In this document: positions 53,288 to 63,849 of the stretch, one piece after another
How positions within the stretch are numbered: position 1 is the stretch's first letter
Layout: every line of letters starts with the position of its first letter
NCBI RefSeq assembly: GCF_016028255.1
Contig: NZ_CP065707.1
Location: 1 to 64,000 of the forward strand
DNA from: Streptococcus oralis
Lineage (GTDB): Bacteria; Bacillota; Bacilli; Lactobacillales; Streptococcaceae
Direction: 5' to 3'
DNA: 64,000 nucleotides
The notes under the pieces: generated by a model
The model's database searches: none
The model's input: the letters and a program-made list of their open reading frames with translations, nothing else
Told to the model about the DNA's origin: nothing
Program-made: the position numbers and the translations under genes

Positions 53288-56200
53288 ATGGACAAAAGAT
53301 TTTTGGAGAAATCCTGTCGCTATAGCATCCGAAAACTGACGGTTGGGACTGCTTCTGTTTTGCTGGGGGCTGTTTTTCTAGTCAACCACACTGTAGCCGC
53401 AGACAGTGTGGAGGTCAAGCAAACTGAACCAACCTCTGTCGAAGCTATCACTAAGCCTGATAGTGAACCCAAAGCAGCTGAAATTACTGAAACTACAAAT
53501 CCGTCTCTAGCAGAAAGTCCAGTAGTTTCCGAAAGCAAGCTAGCCGAAGAGACTCAGACAATAAATAGTCAAGCTAGTGAAGAAGCCATTGTAGAAGCTA
53601 AAGAACATAAGGAACCTGAAAAAGCAGATCAGCCTGTGACAAAGCAAGAAAACTATCAACTCAACTACGATCAGCCAACAGCTCCTTCCTACGATGGATG
53701 GGAAAAACAAGCCCTCCCTGTTGGGAATGGAGAAATGGGAGCCAAGATCTTTGGACTGATTGGCGAAGAAAGAATCCAGTATAACGAAAAGACCCTCTGG
53801 TCAGGAGGTCCCCAACCTGATAGCACCGATTATAACGGAGGGAACTACAAGGATCGCTATAAGGTCTTGGCAGAGATTCGTAAAGCTCTCGAAGATGGAG
53901 ACCGCCAAAAAGCCAAACAACTAGCTGAACAAAATCTAGTTGGACCAAACAACGCCCAGTATGGACGTTACCTAGCCTTTGGGGATATCTTCATGGTCTT
54001 TAATAACCAGAAGAAAGGGCTTGATACTGTAACAGACTATCACCGCGGTTTGGACATCACAGAAGCCACTACGACCACTTCTTATACCCAAGATGGGACT
54101 ACCTTCAAACGCGAAACCTTCTCCAGCTATCCTGATGATGTCACCGTGACCCACTTGACTAAAAAAGGAAATAAGACGCTTGACTTTACCCTTTGGAACA
54201 GCTTGACAGAAGACTTGCTTGCTAACGGCAACTACTCTTGGGAATATTCCAACTATAAGAACGGTCATGTCACTACAGATGAAAATGGAATCCTTCTAAA
54301 AGGGACTGTCAAAGATAACGGCCTCAAATTTGCATCCTATCTAGGAATTAAAACGGACGGAAAAGTCACTGTTCAGAATGAGACTCTAACCGTTACAGGT
54401 GCAAGCTATGCGACCCTCTATCTCAGCGCCAAAACTAACTTTGCTCAAAATCCAAAAACCAATTATCGAAAGGACATTGACCTCGAAAAAACGGTTAAAG
54501 GCATTGTAGAAGCCGCTAAGGTCAAAGACTACGAGACACTTAAAAAGGACCATATCAAGGATTATCAAAGTCTCTTTAATCGCGTTAAACTAAACCTAGG
54601 TGGAAGCAAGACTGCTCAAACGACAAAAGAGGCCCTTCAAAGCTATAACCCAGAAAAAGGGCAAAAATTGGAAGAACTCTTCTTCCAATACGGACGTTAT
54701 TTATTGATTAGCTCGTCTCGTGATCGGACAGATGCCCTTCCTGCCAATCTACAAGGAGTCTGGAATGCTGTAGACAATCCACCTTGGAATGCTGACTACC
54801 ACCTCAATGTCAATTTGCAAATGAACTATTGGCCAGCATACATGAGCAACCTTGCTGAAACAGCCAAGCCAATGATCAATTATATTGACGACATGCGCTA
54901 TTATGGTCGTATCGCTGCCAAGGAATACGCAGGTATCGAATCCAAAGACGGACAAGAAAATGGTTGGCTGGTCCACACTCAGGCAACTCCATTTGGCTGG
55001 ACTACTCCTGGTTGGAATTACTATTGGGGGTGGTCTCCAGCTGCTAATGCTTGGATGATGCAGAACGTCTATGACTACTATAAATTCACCAAGGACGAGA
55101 CTTATCTCAAAGAAAAGATTTATCCTATGCTCAAGGAAACTGCCAAGTTCTGGAACTCCTTCTTGCACTATGATCAAGCCAGCGACCGTTGGGTATCTTC
55201 TCCATCCTACTCACCTGAACACGGAACCATCACCATCGGAAATACCTTTGACCAATCGCTAGTCTGGCAGCTATTCCACGACTACATGGAAGTCGCTAAC
55301 CATCTGAATGTCGACCAAGACTTAGTTACAGAGGTCAAGGCTAAATTTGACAAACTCAAACCACTTCACATCAACAATGAAGGACGCATCAAGGAATGGT
55401 ACGAAGAGGACAGTCCGCAATTCACCAATGAAGGGATTGAAAATCACCACCGTCACGTTTCCCATCTAGTTGGTCTCTTCCCAGGTACACTCTTTAGCAA
55501 GGACCAGGCTGAATACCTAGAAGCTGCGCGTGCTACCTTGAACCACCGTGGAGATGGTGGTACAGGTTGGTCTAAGGCCAATAAAATCAACCTTTGGGCT
55601 CGTTTGCTGGACGGTAACCGCGCCCATCGCTTGCTCGCTGAACAACTCAAGTATTCAACCCTAGAAAATCTTTGGGATACGCACGCGCCTTTCCAAATCG
55701 ATGGCAACTTCGGAGCAACCAGTGGGATGGCAGAAATGCTCCTTCAATCACACACTGGCTATATTGCACCATTGCCAGCCCTTCCAGATGCCTGGAAGGA
55801 CGGTCAGGTTTCTGGCTTGGTTGCTCGAGGAAACTTTGAAGTCAGCATGAAGTGGAAAGATAAAAATCTGCAAAGCTTGTCCTTCCTTTCAAATGTCGGT
55901 GGAGACTTGGTTGTAGATTATCCAAATATCGAAGCCAGCCAAATCAAGGTCAATGGCAAACCAGTCACGGCAACGATCCTTAAAGATAATCGTATCCAGC
56001 TTGCAACACAAAAAGGTGACGTCATTACCTTTGAACATTTCCCTGGTCGTGTAACCAGTCTGACAGCAGTTCGACAAAATGGAGTCACTGCTGAACTCAC
56101 CTTTAACCAAGTAGAAGGCGCTACCCACTATGTCATCCAAAGACAAGTCAAAGACGCGTCTGGCCAAACCTCTGCGACCAGAGAATTTGTAACCAATCAA

Positions 56201-58351
56201 ACCCATTTTATTGACCGATCACTAAATCCTCAACATGCCTACACCTATACTGTCAAGGCTATGCTGGGCGAGCTTGCCACACAAGTGTCTGAACAGGCCA
56301 CTGTCGAAACCTATAGCGAGTTGATGGACGACCGAGATAACCGCATCCAGTACGGAGCTGCCTTCGGAAACTGGGCAGACTCAGAATTATTTGGAGGAAC
56401 AGAGAAATTTGCTGACCTTTCAAAAGGAGACTACACAGACGAAGACATCACTGCTACCATTCCTTTCACTGGCGTTGGTATCGAAATCTATGGACTGAAA
56501 TCATCTGAACTAGGTCTTGCCACTGCTAAAATTGATGGCAAAGAAGTCGGCGAGCTTGACTTCCATACTGCTGGGGCAACTGAAAAAGGCAGTCTCATCG
56601 GTCGCTTCACTGGATTGTCTGACGGTCCTCACACATTGACTCTGAGTGTTAAACGTGAGCACAAAGGACGTGGTAGTGAGCGCTCGAAAATTTCATTAGA
56701 CTACTTCAAGATCCTAGCAGGAACAGGCAATACGATTGAAAAAATGGATGATCGTGATTCGCGTATCCAGTATGGTTCCCAGTTTAAGGACTGGTCTGAC
56801 CCTGAACTCTACGGAGGTACGGAAAAATACGCTGATATTAACAACAGCGACTCTAGTGCAGCTTCAGAAGCTCAGGCAACTATTTCCTTTAGAGGAACGG
56901 GCATTCGTATCTATGGTTTGAAGAGCCTTGCGCTTGGACGAGCACGTGTTACATTAGATGGCAAAGAAATGCCAAGTCTAGACTTCTACACTTCAGGTGC
57001 AACCGAAAAGAGAGCTTTTATTGGAGAATTTACAAACCTTACTGACGGTCCGCACACCCTGACATTACAAGTTGACCCAGATTCGCCAGAAGGTCGCAAG
57101 AAAATCTCTCTAGACTCCTTTGATATCATCAAAGCCCCTGCTGTTGGTCTAGATAGCCCGAGCATTGCGCCTCTTAAGGAAAATGACAAAACCATTTCCT
57201 TAAGCCTACCAGCTGGAGATTGGGAAGCCATCGCAGTAACCTTCCCAGGAGTCAAAGATCCTCTAGTCTTGCGCAAAGTGGACGAAACGCATCTGGTTAC
57301 AAGTGGAGATCAGACTATCCTATCAATCCAAGACAATCAAGTTCAAATCCCAATCCCTGACGAAACCAATCGCAAAGCTGGAAATGCCATTGAAGCTTAT
57401 AGCATTCAAGGAAATACCACAAGCAGCCCTATCGTAGCCGTCTTTACTAAAAAGGATGAAAAGAAAGTCGATGAGAAGCAACCAACTACAAGCAAGGGAG
57501 AGGAACCAGCTCCTACTGTTGAAAAAACTGAGTACACTGATCCTATCGGGACTGCAGGACAAGAGGAACCGCCTACAGTGACAATTCCTGAATACACTGA
57601 TCCTATCGGAACTGCAGGGCAAGAAGAGCCACCTACTGTTGAAATTCCAGAATATACCAAACCTATCGGAACAGCAGGTCAAGAGGAAGCTCCTACTGTT
57701 GAAAAACCTGAATACACCAAACCTATCGGAACTAGTGGAGATCAGGCCGCTCCAACCCTTACCCTTCCTGACTATCCAGTTCGAGTCTTAAAAGATAAGG
57801 AGACTGGAGTAGAGATCATCGGTGGAGCCAGCGACTTAGAAGGAATTTCTCACATCTCTAGCCGACGTGTCCTAGCTCAAGAACTCTTTGGCAAGACCTA
57901 TGATGCTTACGACCTACAACTTAAAAATCCAACAGATCATAGCTTGCAGCCAAAAGGCTCTGTCTTGGTTCGCTTGCCTATTTCAGCTAACGTAGAAAAG
58001 ATCTACTATATTACTCCGAACAAGGAGTTGCAAGCCCTTGATTTCGACGTTCGAGAAGGAAAGGCAGAATTCATCACTAATCATTTCAGTACCTATGCTA
58101 TCGTCTATCAAGCAACTGGAACAAGCTCTAACACTGAGGAAAAACCAAGTACTTCAGATGAAGAAGCCTTGGCACACGAGGCTGAACAACTTTCAGCTAG
58201 TCCGAATCTTGCTAAAGCTGAAAATCATTCTCCTAAAGAACAACTTCCAGCAACGGGAGAATCGTCCAACCCACTCCTCTTCTTAGCAGGCCTCAGCCTA
58301 GCCCTTACAGCCACTTTTATGTTAAAAGGAAGAAAGGATGACTCCAACTAA
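53288..58351 (+). CDS. Surface alpha-L-fucosidase (GH95), LPXTG-anchored
   Basis: 1687 residues. YSIRK signal (11-45), acidic linker, GH95 domain (about 120-915) with the conserved pair Asn507/Asn509 (HLNVNLQMNYW), acid Glu644 (SPEHG) and Asp805 (IDGNFG). These correspond by motif to the AfcA catalytic residues. Then an Fn3-like segment, two related ~135-residue domains starting DDRDNRIQYG and DDRDSRIQYG (about 1012-1285), four 20-residue repeats EYTDPIGTAGQEEPPTV-like (about 1405-1492), and LPATG at about 1653. Releases alpha-1,2-linked fucose from host glycans. RBS AAAGGAGATTTCT. Confidence 0.93.
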   Translation: MDKRFLEKSCRYSIRKLTVGTASVLLGAVFLVNHTVAADSVEVKQTEPTSVEAITKPDSEPKAAEITETTNPSLAESPVVSESKLAEETQTINSQASEEAIVEAKEHKEPEKADQPVTKQENYQLNYDQPTAPSYDGWEKQALPVGNGEMGAKIFGLIGEERIQYNEKTLWSGGPQPDSTDYNGGNYKDRYKVLAEIRKALEDGDRQKAKQLAEQNLVGPNNAQYGRYLAFGDIFMVFNNQKKGLDTVTDYHRGLDITEATTTTSYTQDGTTFKRETFSSYPDDVTVTHLTKKGNKTLDFTLWNSLTEDLLANGNYSWEYSNYKNGHVTTDENGILLKGTVKDNGLKFASYLGIKTDGKVTVQNETLTVTGASYATLYLSAKTNFAQNPKTNYRKDIDLEKTVKGIVEAAKVKDYETLKKDHIKDYQSLFNRVKLNLGGSKTAQTTKEALQSYNPEKGQKLEELFFQYGRYLLISSSRDRTDALPANLQGVWNAVDNPPWNADYHLNVNLQMNYWPAYMSNLAETAKPMINYIDDMRYYGRIAAKEYAGIESKDGQENGWLVHTQATPFGWTTPGWNYYWGWSPAANAWMMQNVYDYYKFTKDETYLKEKIYPMLKETAKFWNSFLHYDQASDRWVSSPSYSPEHGTITIGNTFDQSLVWQLFHDYMEVANHLNVDQDLVTEVKAKFDKLKPLHINNEGRIKEWYEEDSPQFTNEGIENHHRHVSHLVGLFPGTLFSKDQAEYLEAARATLNHRGDGGTGWSKANKINLWARLLDGNRAHRLLAEQLKYSTLENLWDTHAPFQIDGNFGATSGMAEMLLQSHTGYIAPLPALPDAWKDGQVSGLVARGNFEVSMKWKDKNLQSLSFLSNVGGDLVVDYPNIEASQIKVNGKPVTATILKDNRIQLATQKGDVITFEHFPGRVTSLTAVRQNGVTAELTFNQVEGATHYVIQRQVKDASGQTSATREFVTNQTHFIDRSLNPQHAYTYTVKAMLGELATQVSEQATVETYSELMDDRDNRIQYGAAFGNWADSELFGGTEKFADLSKGDYTDEDITATIPFTGVGIEIYGLKSSELGLATAKIDGKEVGELDFHTAGATEKGSLIGRFTGLSDGPHTLTLSVKREHKGRGSERSKISLDYFKILAGTGNTIEKMDDRDSRIQYGSQFKDWSDPELYGGTEKYADINNSDSSAASEAQATISFRGTGIRIYGLKSLALGRARVTLDGKEMPSLDFYTSGATEKRAFIGEFTNLTDGPHTLTLQVDPDSPEGRKKISLDSFDIIKAPAVGLDSPSIAPLKENDKTISLSLPAGDWEAIAVTFPGVKDPLVLRKVDETHLVTSGDQTILSIQDNQVQIPIPDETNRKAGNAIEAYSIQGNTTSSPIVAVFTKKDEKKVDEKQPTTSKGEEPAPTVEKTEYTDPIGTAGQEEPPTVTIPEYTDPIGTAGQEEPPTVEIPEYTKPIGTAGQEEAPTVEKPEYTKPIGTSGDQAAPTLTLPDYPVRVLKDKETGVEIIGGASDLEGISHISSRRVLAQELFGKTYDAYDLQLKNPTDHSLQPKGSVLVRLPISANVEKIYYITPNKELQALDFDVREGKAEFITNHFSTYAIVYQATGTSSNTEEKPSTSDEEALAHEAEQLSASPNLAKAENHSPKEQLPATGESSNPLLFLAGLSLALTATFMLKGRKDDSN
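57530..57765 (+). repeat. Four tandem 60-bp repeats in the fucosidase gene
   Basis: Units encode E-Y-T-(D/K)-P-I-G-T-(A/S)-G-x-(E/Q)-x-x-P-T with changes at the ends. They form a flexible wall-spanning stalk and are prone to copy-number change. Confidence 0.85.
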
Positions 58352-58363
58352 CCTTTAAGCACA

Positions 58364-58404
58364 CAAAAACAGGATGAAGATCAACTTCACCCTGTTTTAT
58401 TTTT
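58364..58404. terminator. Bidirectional terminator between the fucosidase gene and mraY
   Basis: AAAACAGG.TGAAG pairs with CTTCA.CCTGTTTT, then ATTTTT. Confidence 0.88.
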
Positions 58405-59383
58405 ACAGTAGGTATAAAAAGACTAAGGTCAAGAGACTTGCTAGAAGCCCAACTCCCCAAAAGAAGAAGTCAACCTTCCACTCGCTCCAAGGATTGCCCT
58501 TGCCTGAGAATCCTCCAAGCTCGAAATGATGATGCACAGGTGTCATACGGAAAATACGCTTTCCACCACTAAGTTTGAAGTAGGTAACCTGCATCATAAC
58601 AGAGCTTGTCTCAAAGACATAGATAATCCCAATCAGCAAAAGCGTCCATTCTTGGTGGAGGGCCATAGAGATTGCTGCCAGCATCCCACCTAGAGCCAAA
58701 CTTCCAACGTCCCCCATGAAAACCTTGGCAGGCTTGTGGTTAAAGACGAAGAAACCTAGCAAACCACCAATCATGGCGAGAATCACAAGAAGAATATCCA
58801 GTTGATTTTGCATATAAGCAATCACACCGTAGGCCGATAAGCTAATCACCACTGAAATACTTGCTAAGCCGTCAATCCCGTCAGTCAGATTCACCGCATT
58901 TGAAAAGCCAACTAGCCAGAAAAGGGCAAAGAAAATATAGAAAATACCCAGATGTACTTGGTAGCCAAAAACTGAAAGCATGTCGCCACCACGCTCATAA
59001 AAGAGGTAGAAAATCACTCCTCCAAGGAGCTGGAGAGCAAGTTTTTGCTTAGGATTCAAGCCTTCGTTAATTTTACGAAAGACCTTGAGAAAATCATCCA
59101 AAAAGCCTACCAAACCATATAAAACCAAAATAAACAAAATCATGCCTACATTGTTGGTCAATTGTTGGGTAAAGAGAGCAACCAAAAAGCTCATCACTAC
59201 TGCAACGATTAGGAAGACAAGACCTCCCATGGTTGGAGTCCCAGCTTTAGCTTGGTGTTGTTTGACATCCTCATGCATCTGCTGACCCGTAATCTGTGCT
59301 TTTCGATAAAATCGGATAAAGGCTGGAATACCTATCAAGGTCAATAGAAAGGCTAGGACTCCAGCACTAATGGAACTAATCAT
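58403..59383 (-). CDS. mraY: MraY, phospho-MurNAc-pentapeptide translocase
   Basis: 326 residues, ten membrane segments, with the family motifs [25 protein letters not shown] and MTPVHHHFE. Makes lipid I. Two bases after pbpX. Confidence 0.97.
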   Translation of the reverse strand: MISSISAGVLAFLLTLIGIPAFIRFYRKAQITGQQMHEDVKQHQAKAGTPTMGGLVFLIVAVVMSFLVALFTQQLTNNVGMILFILVLYGLVGFLDDFLKVFRKINEGLNPKQKLALQLLGGVIFYLFYERGGDMLSVFGYQVHLGIFYIFFALFWLVGFSNAVNLTDGIDGLASISVVISLSAYGVIAYMQNQLDILLVILAMIGGLLGFFVFNHKPAKVFMGDVGSLALGGMLAAISMALHQEWTLLLIGIIYVFETSSVMMQVTYFKLSGGKRIFRMTPVHHHFELGGFSGKGNPWSEWKVDFFFWGVGLLASLLTLVFLYLL

Positions 59384-59384
59384 C

Positions 59385-61640
59385 TTAATCTCCTAAAGTT
59401 ATTTTCATTTTTTTAATGTCTTTGAGGGCCATATTAGCACGGACACTTTGTTTTTTGACCGTTTTGCCACTACCTTCCCACTCGACTTCTATATTCAGCC
59501 ATTTGGCGAATGTTTGCACATTTTCATCTGTCCAGCCGTACATATCAGGCATTTCTTCGACCTTATCAGATAGGATCAGGATCTGCTGATTGGCTTCCAA
59601 ATTATCTCCTTCAGAAACCGAGAGATCCTTGATCTTGGTTCCTGTTCCGATAACGATTGGTTGGACAAGGTTGCGACGCAATTCCTCTGCTAAGTCACCC
59701 GGAGTAAAGTCCTTGGTAGCTGGCATCGCATAGCTTGTCGTCTTGCTGACCTGATCCAAGCTCTTGGCAGTTGACTGAAGATTGAGGGATTCTTTCATAG
59801 CAGAAGCTCGCTCAAGGATTGGATTGGCAAACTCTCCAAGTTGAATACCCGAATAATGCTCTGGCTGTTGCACCGTCACATAGAGGATAAAGTCAGGATT
59901 TTCTGCAGGATGCATCGACACAACAGAGAAGATATAGTTGGTTTCACCTGTTAGGTAGCCACCATTCTTCTCATCAGCAATCTGAGCAGTTCCTGATTTT
60001 AGGGCAACATTCTGTCCCGGAACATTGACATTTGGCTTTCCTGTACTGTGGTTGTACATGGTACCGTAGACAGGATCTGTTCCGACCATGACCATGTGCT
60101 CCCGAGTAGAGGAAGCTGCTGCTTTTGACACAGGATTTCCGACAATTTCCTTTTGAGACTTACGGACAGACTGGTCATTTGGATCATAGAGGGCACTGAT
60201 AAATTTCGGCTCCAACATAACCCCATCGTTGGCAATGGCTGTAAAGGCACGAAGCATCTGGGTCTGGGTAACAGAAATCCCTTGCCCAAATGAACTCATG
60301 GCGATATTGACAATGTTATCAGCAGGCAATTGACCTGTGTACTCATCTGCCAGACCAAAACGAGTTGGCACCCCAAATTTAAAGCGGTTAAGGTAGTCCA
60401 GCCAGGTTGCATCCCCCATCTTTTGCTCAAGCAAGGTCATCCCGATATTACTTGAGTGGGCAAATCCTTGAGAGAAGGTCATGGTGCCACCACTGGTCAA
60501 TCCTTCATTGACGTCCCAGTCTCGGATGGTCGCATCAGCTATTTTCAATTCACTACTGTTAAAGTATTCCCCACCAGGGAAGGTATTGTTATCAATGGCT
60601 GAGGCCAACATCATCACTTTCATGGTCGATCCTGGCTCATAGTTACTTTGATAGAGGATATCACGCCAGACAAAGTCTTTTGTGATGCCATCCTTGGTAT
60701 CGGCATTGAAGGTAGGCCGTTGCGTCGTAGCCAGGATTTCTCCTGTTTTAGCGCTGACCAAGGTAGCCGTCATATACTTACCCTTTACCTTTTCCTGAAA
60801 GGCATCCATCTGGGTTTCCATAAAGGATTGTAAGGGACTAGAAAGGGTTGTGTACACATCCTTTCCATCTACCGTTTGTTGAGAAGCTTGATCTGTACCT
60901 GGAACAATATTTCCTAGACGATCCTTCTCATAGGTGATGATCCCATCTGTACCCGCTAGAATGCTATTTAAGGAACTCTCCAATCCAGATGTCCCAATCA
61001 AACGTTTGGTGCCATCCTCATTTTCATGGAGTTGCGCTAAACCGATAAAGGATGAAGCAAACTGTCCATTGGGATAACTACGGTTAGGGCTAGTTGTAAA
61101 GTCAACTCCCTCAACGCCAGCAGTTTTTAGGTCATTTTTAATAGCCATCATATTGGCATAGGTAATCCCATTTCCCTTGGTACCAAAAGATACCTGTTTT
61201 AAATCTGGCTGAGAAAGCTGTTCTTTGACATAAGACTCCTCCATATCCAGATACTTATGGAAAATTTCAGCTACCTTATTAAATTGAGAGTCCTCTACAT
61301 AGAGAATTTTGCCTGTTGCTGACTTGTAGGTCTTGTCAATAACGGCATAGATATTATAAGATGTCGCATCTTCTGCAATAGGCGTTCCATTGCGATCGTA
61401 GATGGTTCCCCGTTTTGCAGGAATCGTCTTGGTTGTTTGATGGACCTTGTTTGCTTCTTGAACCAAGTCCTTACCAAATTTTTTACCCGTTCCGATAATG
61501 ACCGCAAAGTTGACCAAAAAGACAGCGAAGAGTATGACAGCCAATAAACTCAGGCTTTTCCCTACTCTTCGGCGGTTTTCTTCTGGAGATTTACGGTTAC
61601 GAACGGCATAACGGATGATTTTTTCTTTCCACTGTTTCAT
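59385..61640 (-). CDS. pbpX: Penicillin-binding protein 2X
   Basis: 751 residues. Membrane anchor (about 30-50), dimerisation domain, transpeptidase with Ser338 in STMK, SSN and KSGT motifs, and two C-terminal PASTA domains (about 635-751). The STMK threonine is unchanged. Septal peptidoglycan synthesis with FtsW. Length is one residue more than the pneumococcal protein. Confidence 0.97.
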   Translation of the reverse strand: MKQWKEKIIRYAVRNRKSPEENRRRVGKSLSLLAVILFAVFLVNFAVIIGTGKKFGKDLVQEANKVHQTTKTIPAKRGTIYDRNGTPIAEDATSYNIYAVIDKTYKSATGKILYVEDSQFNKVAEIFHKYLDMEESYVKEQLSQPDLKQVSFGTKGNGITYANMMAIKNDLKTAGVEGVDFTTSPNRSYPNGQFASSFIGLAQLHENEDGTKRLIGTSGLESSLNSILAGTDGIITYEKDRLGNIVPGTDQASQQTVDGKDVYTTLSSPLQSFMETQMDAFQEKVKGKYMTATLVSAKTGEILATTQRPTFNADTKDGITKDFVWRDILYQSNYEPGSTMKVMMLASAIDNNTFPGGEYFNSSELKIADATIRDWDVNEGLTSGGTMTFSQGFAHSSNIGMTLLEQKMGDATWLDYLNRFKFGVPTRFGLADEYTGQLPADNIVNIAMSSFGQGISVTQTQMLRAFTAIANDGVMLEPKFISALYDPNDQSVRKSQKEIVGNPVSKAAASSTREHMVMVGTDPVYGTMYNHSTGKPNVNVPGQNVALKSGTAQIADEKNGGYLTGETNYIFSVVSMHPAENPDFILYVTVQQPEHYSGIQLGEFANPILERASAMKESLNLQSTAKSLDQVSKTTSYAMPATKDFTPGDLAEELRRNLVQPIVIGTGTKIKDLSVSEGDNLEANQQILILSDKVEEMPDMYGWTDENVQTFAKWLNIEVEWEGSGKTVKKQSVRANMALKDIKKMKITLGD

Positions 61641-61643
61641 TTC

Positions 61644-61961
61644 TTACTCCGCTGCTCGGATATTTTCGTTATTCAGCTGCAAATCCTTGGAGTTTGCAAT
61701 TTCTTTCAAACGTTCTGAACGAATCAATTCATTGACCTCTTGCTTGGCATCGTCTAGCTCTGTTTTCTTTTCTTCGATTTGAGCATTGACCTTGGTCAAT
61801 TCATTCTGAACTTGTAATAGCTTGGTCTGCATAAACACAACACTGATTGCCAGGATAATCATTGTAACAGCAATCGAAACATAGAAGGCCTTTTCCACAC
61901 GTGAAAAACCTTTAAATTTCGTTTGCAATAACTGGCTTGTTTTTTCGATTCTTTCTGCCAT
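61644..61961 (-). CDS. ftsL: FtsL cell-division protein
   Basis: 105 residues, one membrane segment (about 27-47) and a leucine-zipper-like coiled coil. Between rsmH and pbpX, three bases from the latter. Confidence 0.93.
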   Translation of the reverse strand: MAERIEKTSQLLQTKFKGFSRVEKAFYVSIAVTMIILAISVVFMQTKLLQVQNELTKVNAQIEEKKTELDDAKQEVNELIRSERLKEIANSKDLQLNNENIRAAE

Positions 61962-61971
61962 GTTTTTCCTC

Positions 61972-62922
61972 TTACTTGTGAATTTTTCTGGCCACGCGCA
62001 ACTTGGCTGAATGCGAACGGTTGTTGGCTTCTAGCTCTTCAGCACTTGGCAAGATTGGCTTGCGGGATACCAATTCCATCTTGGGCTTAAGATCGTCTGG
62101 AATGAAAGGCAAGCCTTTGGGAACTTCCACTGTTGAAGCCTCCTTAAACAACTGCTTGGTCAAGCGGTCTTCCAGCGAATGGAAAGTAATGACCGAGATT
62201 CTACCATCCAAAGCCAGCATGTCCATGGCCTGCTGGATGGATTCATCTGCAGCGCCCAGCTCATCATTTACTTCGATTCGGATAGCCTGAAAAATCTGCT
62301 TGGCAGGGTGCCCCTTTTTCTTGAGTTCCTTGGCAGGCTTGGCTGACTTGATAATCTCTGCCAACTCAGTTGTTGTCTCAATTGGCTTCACCTCACGCGC
62401 TTGTTCAATCTTACGGGCAATCTGTTTAGAAAACTTATCCTCACCATACTTGAAAAAGATCCGAACCAGGTCATGATAGTCATAATGATTGACCACCTCA
62501 TAGGCCGTCAGACGAGCTTCTTGATTCATGCGCATATCCAGTGGCGCATCCTTTTTATAAGAAAAACCACGTTCACGCTGATCCAGCTGAGGACTGGACA
62601 CTCCCAAGTCATAACAAATTCCATCAATTTCCTGGACACCAGCCTCCTGCAAACGTGCCTGCAAATGACGGAAGTTATCCTTGATAAAGGTTACCATCCC
62701 CTTTTCGATATAGGGTGCCAACCGTTTTTGCGCATTGTCAATAGCATTCTGGTCCTGGTCAAAGGCATAGAGATGCCCTTTTTCGCTCAATTTACTTAAT
62801 AAATATTCGCTATGGCCTGCTCCGCCCAAAGTCGCATCAACGTAGATACCGTCAGGTTTTACGTCAAGCATATCAATCGTTTCATGAAGCAAGACCGTTA
62901 CATGATGAAATTCTTTTGTCAT
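61972..62922 (-). CDS. rsmH: RsmH, 16S rRNA m4C1402 methyltransferase
   Basis: 316 residues. SAM loop [28 protein letters not shown], and C-terminal [12 protein letters not shown]. First gene of the division operon. Confidence 0.96.
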   Translation of the reverse strand: MTKEFHHVTVLLHETIDMLDVKPDGIYVDATLGGAGHSEYLLSKLSEKGHLYAFDQDQNAIDNAQKRLAPYIEKGMVTFIKDNFRHLQARLQEAGVQEIDGICYDLGVSSPQLDQRERGFSYKKDAPLDMRMNQEARLTAYEVVNHYDYHDLVRIFFKYGEDKFSKQIARKIEQAREVKPIETTTELAEIIKSAKPAKELKKKGHPAKQIFQAIRIEVNDELGAADESIQQAMDMLALDGRISVITFHSLEDRLTKQLFKEASTVEVPKGLPFIPDDLKPKMELVSRKPILPSAEELEANNRSHSAKLRVARKIHK

Positions 62923-63006
62923 ATCTTATCTATTTTACCACAAATCTGACCAGCTTGCACTTGTCAGACAAGGCTAAGTTTCTTCGAAAAAAATTCTCAA
63001 AAATAT

Positions 63007-63067
63007 GTCAAATATGCTTGACATCTATTTCATAGAAGAATATAATATAGTCAAATATATACGACAT
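63007..63067 (+). promoter_or_regulatory. Promoter and twin operators of the Xre/DUF3278 unit
   Basis: TTGACA (63018-63023), 17 bases, TATAAT (63041-63046). TGTCAA-N6-TTGACA (63006-63023) is a perfect dyad over the -35, and a second copy of GTCAAATAT-N4-GACAT (63050-63067) follows the -10. This is the layout of a self-repressed gene. Confidence 0.8.
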
Positions 63068-63086
63068 AAATCAGAAAGGAGAACAG

Positions 63087-63281
63087 ATGAATCGTGTGAA
63101 AGAATTTCGCAAGGAACTGGGTATTTCCCAGCTCGAACTCGCCAAGGATATCGGTGTCTCGAGACAAACCATCAATATGATTGAGAACGACAAGTACAAT
63201 CCAACCCTGGAACTCTGTCTCAATCTCGCCCGCAGCCTCCAAACTGACCTCAACAGTCTCTTTTGGGAGGACGATTTTTAA
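63087..63281 (+). CDS. Xre family regulator
   Basis: 64 residues, a single helix-turn-helix (QLELAKDIGVSRQTINMIEN), related to small YozG-type regulators that accompany a membrane protein. RBS AGAAAGGAGAACAG. Divergent from rsmH. Likely binds the twin sites upstream. Confidence 0.93.
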   Translation: MNRVKEFRKELGISQLELAKDIGVSRQTINMIENDKYNPTLELCLNLARSLQTDLNSLFWEDDF

Positions 63282-63296
63282 AAAAGGAGCAAACAA

Positions 63297-63839
63297 ATGA
63301 AAAAAGAAACTCTCACTGAAAAACTCATCAAACGCATATACGGTATTTCTGGTCCCCTTGACGAACACAAACGGCGCGAGGCCGATCGTATCGGGAATCA
63401 GGTCTTTATTGTCCTCTTTTATCTGATGACATTTGGCAATCTTATCCCGCTCGTTCTTGCCTATAAATACCCACAAATTGTCGCTATCGGCTATCCTCTC
63501 GTGGTGTTTGGCATTTCGATGGTAGCTTCCCTCTATGTGGTCTCCCAAACCAAGAAAACGGGCATCACAGCTATTGATCCCGAAATGCTGATTCAAAAAG
63601 AAAGCAAACAGCTACGTTTTCCTGGTCTAAAAGCGGGCCTAATCTTTGGAATAGCGATATTTTTTATAATGCCTCTCATCGATACTCTAACAAGTGAAAA
63701 TCCAAATTTCATCAGTTCTCTTCTGAATTCAAAACATATTTTAAAAACTATACTGGGAGCTTTCTTTTTCGGACTGATGATGCAAATTGTTGTCTCTCTT
63801 CGCATTGAAAAAGCTAAGAAAGAGCAGGACGACAATTAG
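63297..63839 (+). CDS. DUF3278 family membrane protein
   Basis: 180 residues, four membrane segments (about 36-60, 66-84, 111-128 and 150-168), charged ends. 15 bases after the xre gene, AAAAAGGAGCAAACA site. Family typically paired with small Xre regulators; function unknown. Confidence 0.88.
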   Translation: MKKETLTEKLIKRIYGISGPLDEHKRREADRIGNQVFIVLFYLMTFGNLIPLVLAYKYPQIVAIGYPLVVFGISMVASLYVVSQTKKTGITAIDPEMLIQKESKQLRFPGLKAGLIFGIAIFFIMPLIDTLTSENPNFISSLLNSKHILKTILGAFFFGLMMQIVVSLRIEKAKKEQDDN

Positions 63840-63849
63840 GAGGTGCCTT

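Noticed and set aside
57530-57765. Regular 60-bp repeats as CRISPR
   Set aside because: They are in frame in the fucosidase, have no unique spacers and no cas genes; they are a protein stalk.
59385-61640. Penicillin-resistance change in the STMK motif of PBP2X
   Set aside because: STMK is intact; no claim on resistance can be made from the rest without allele comparison.
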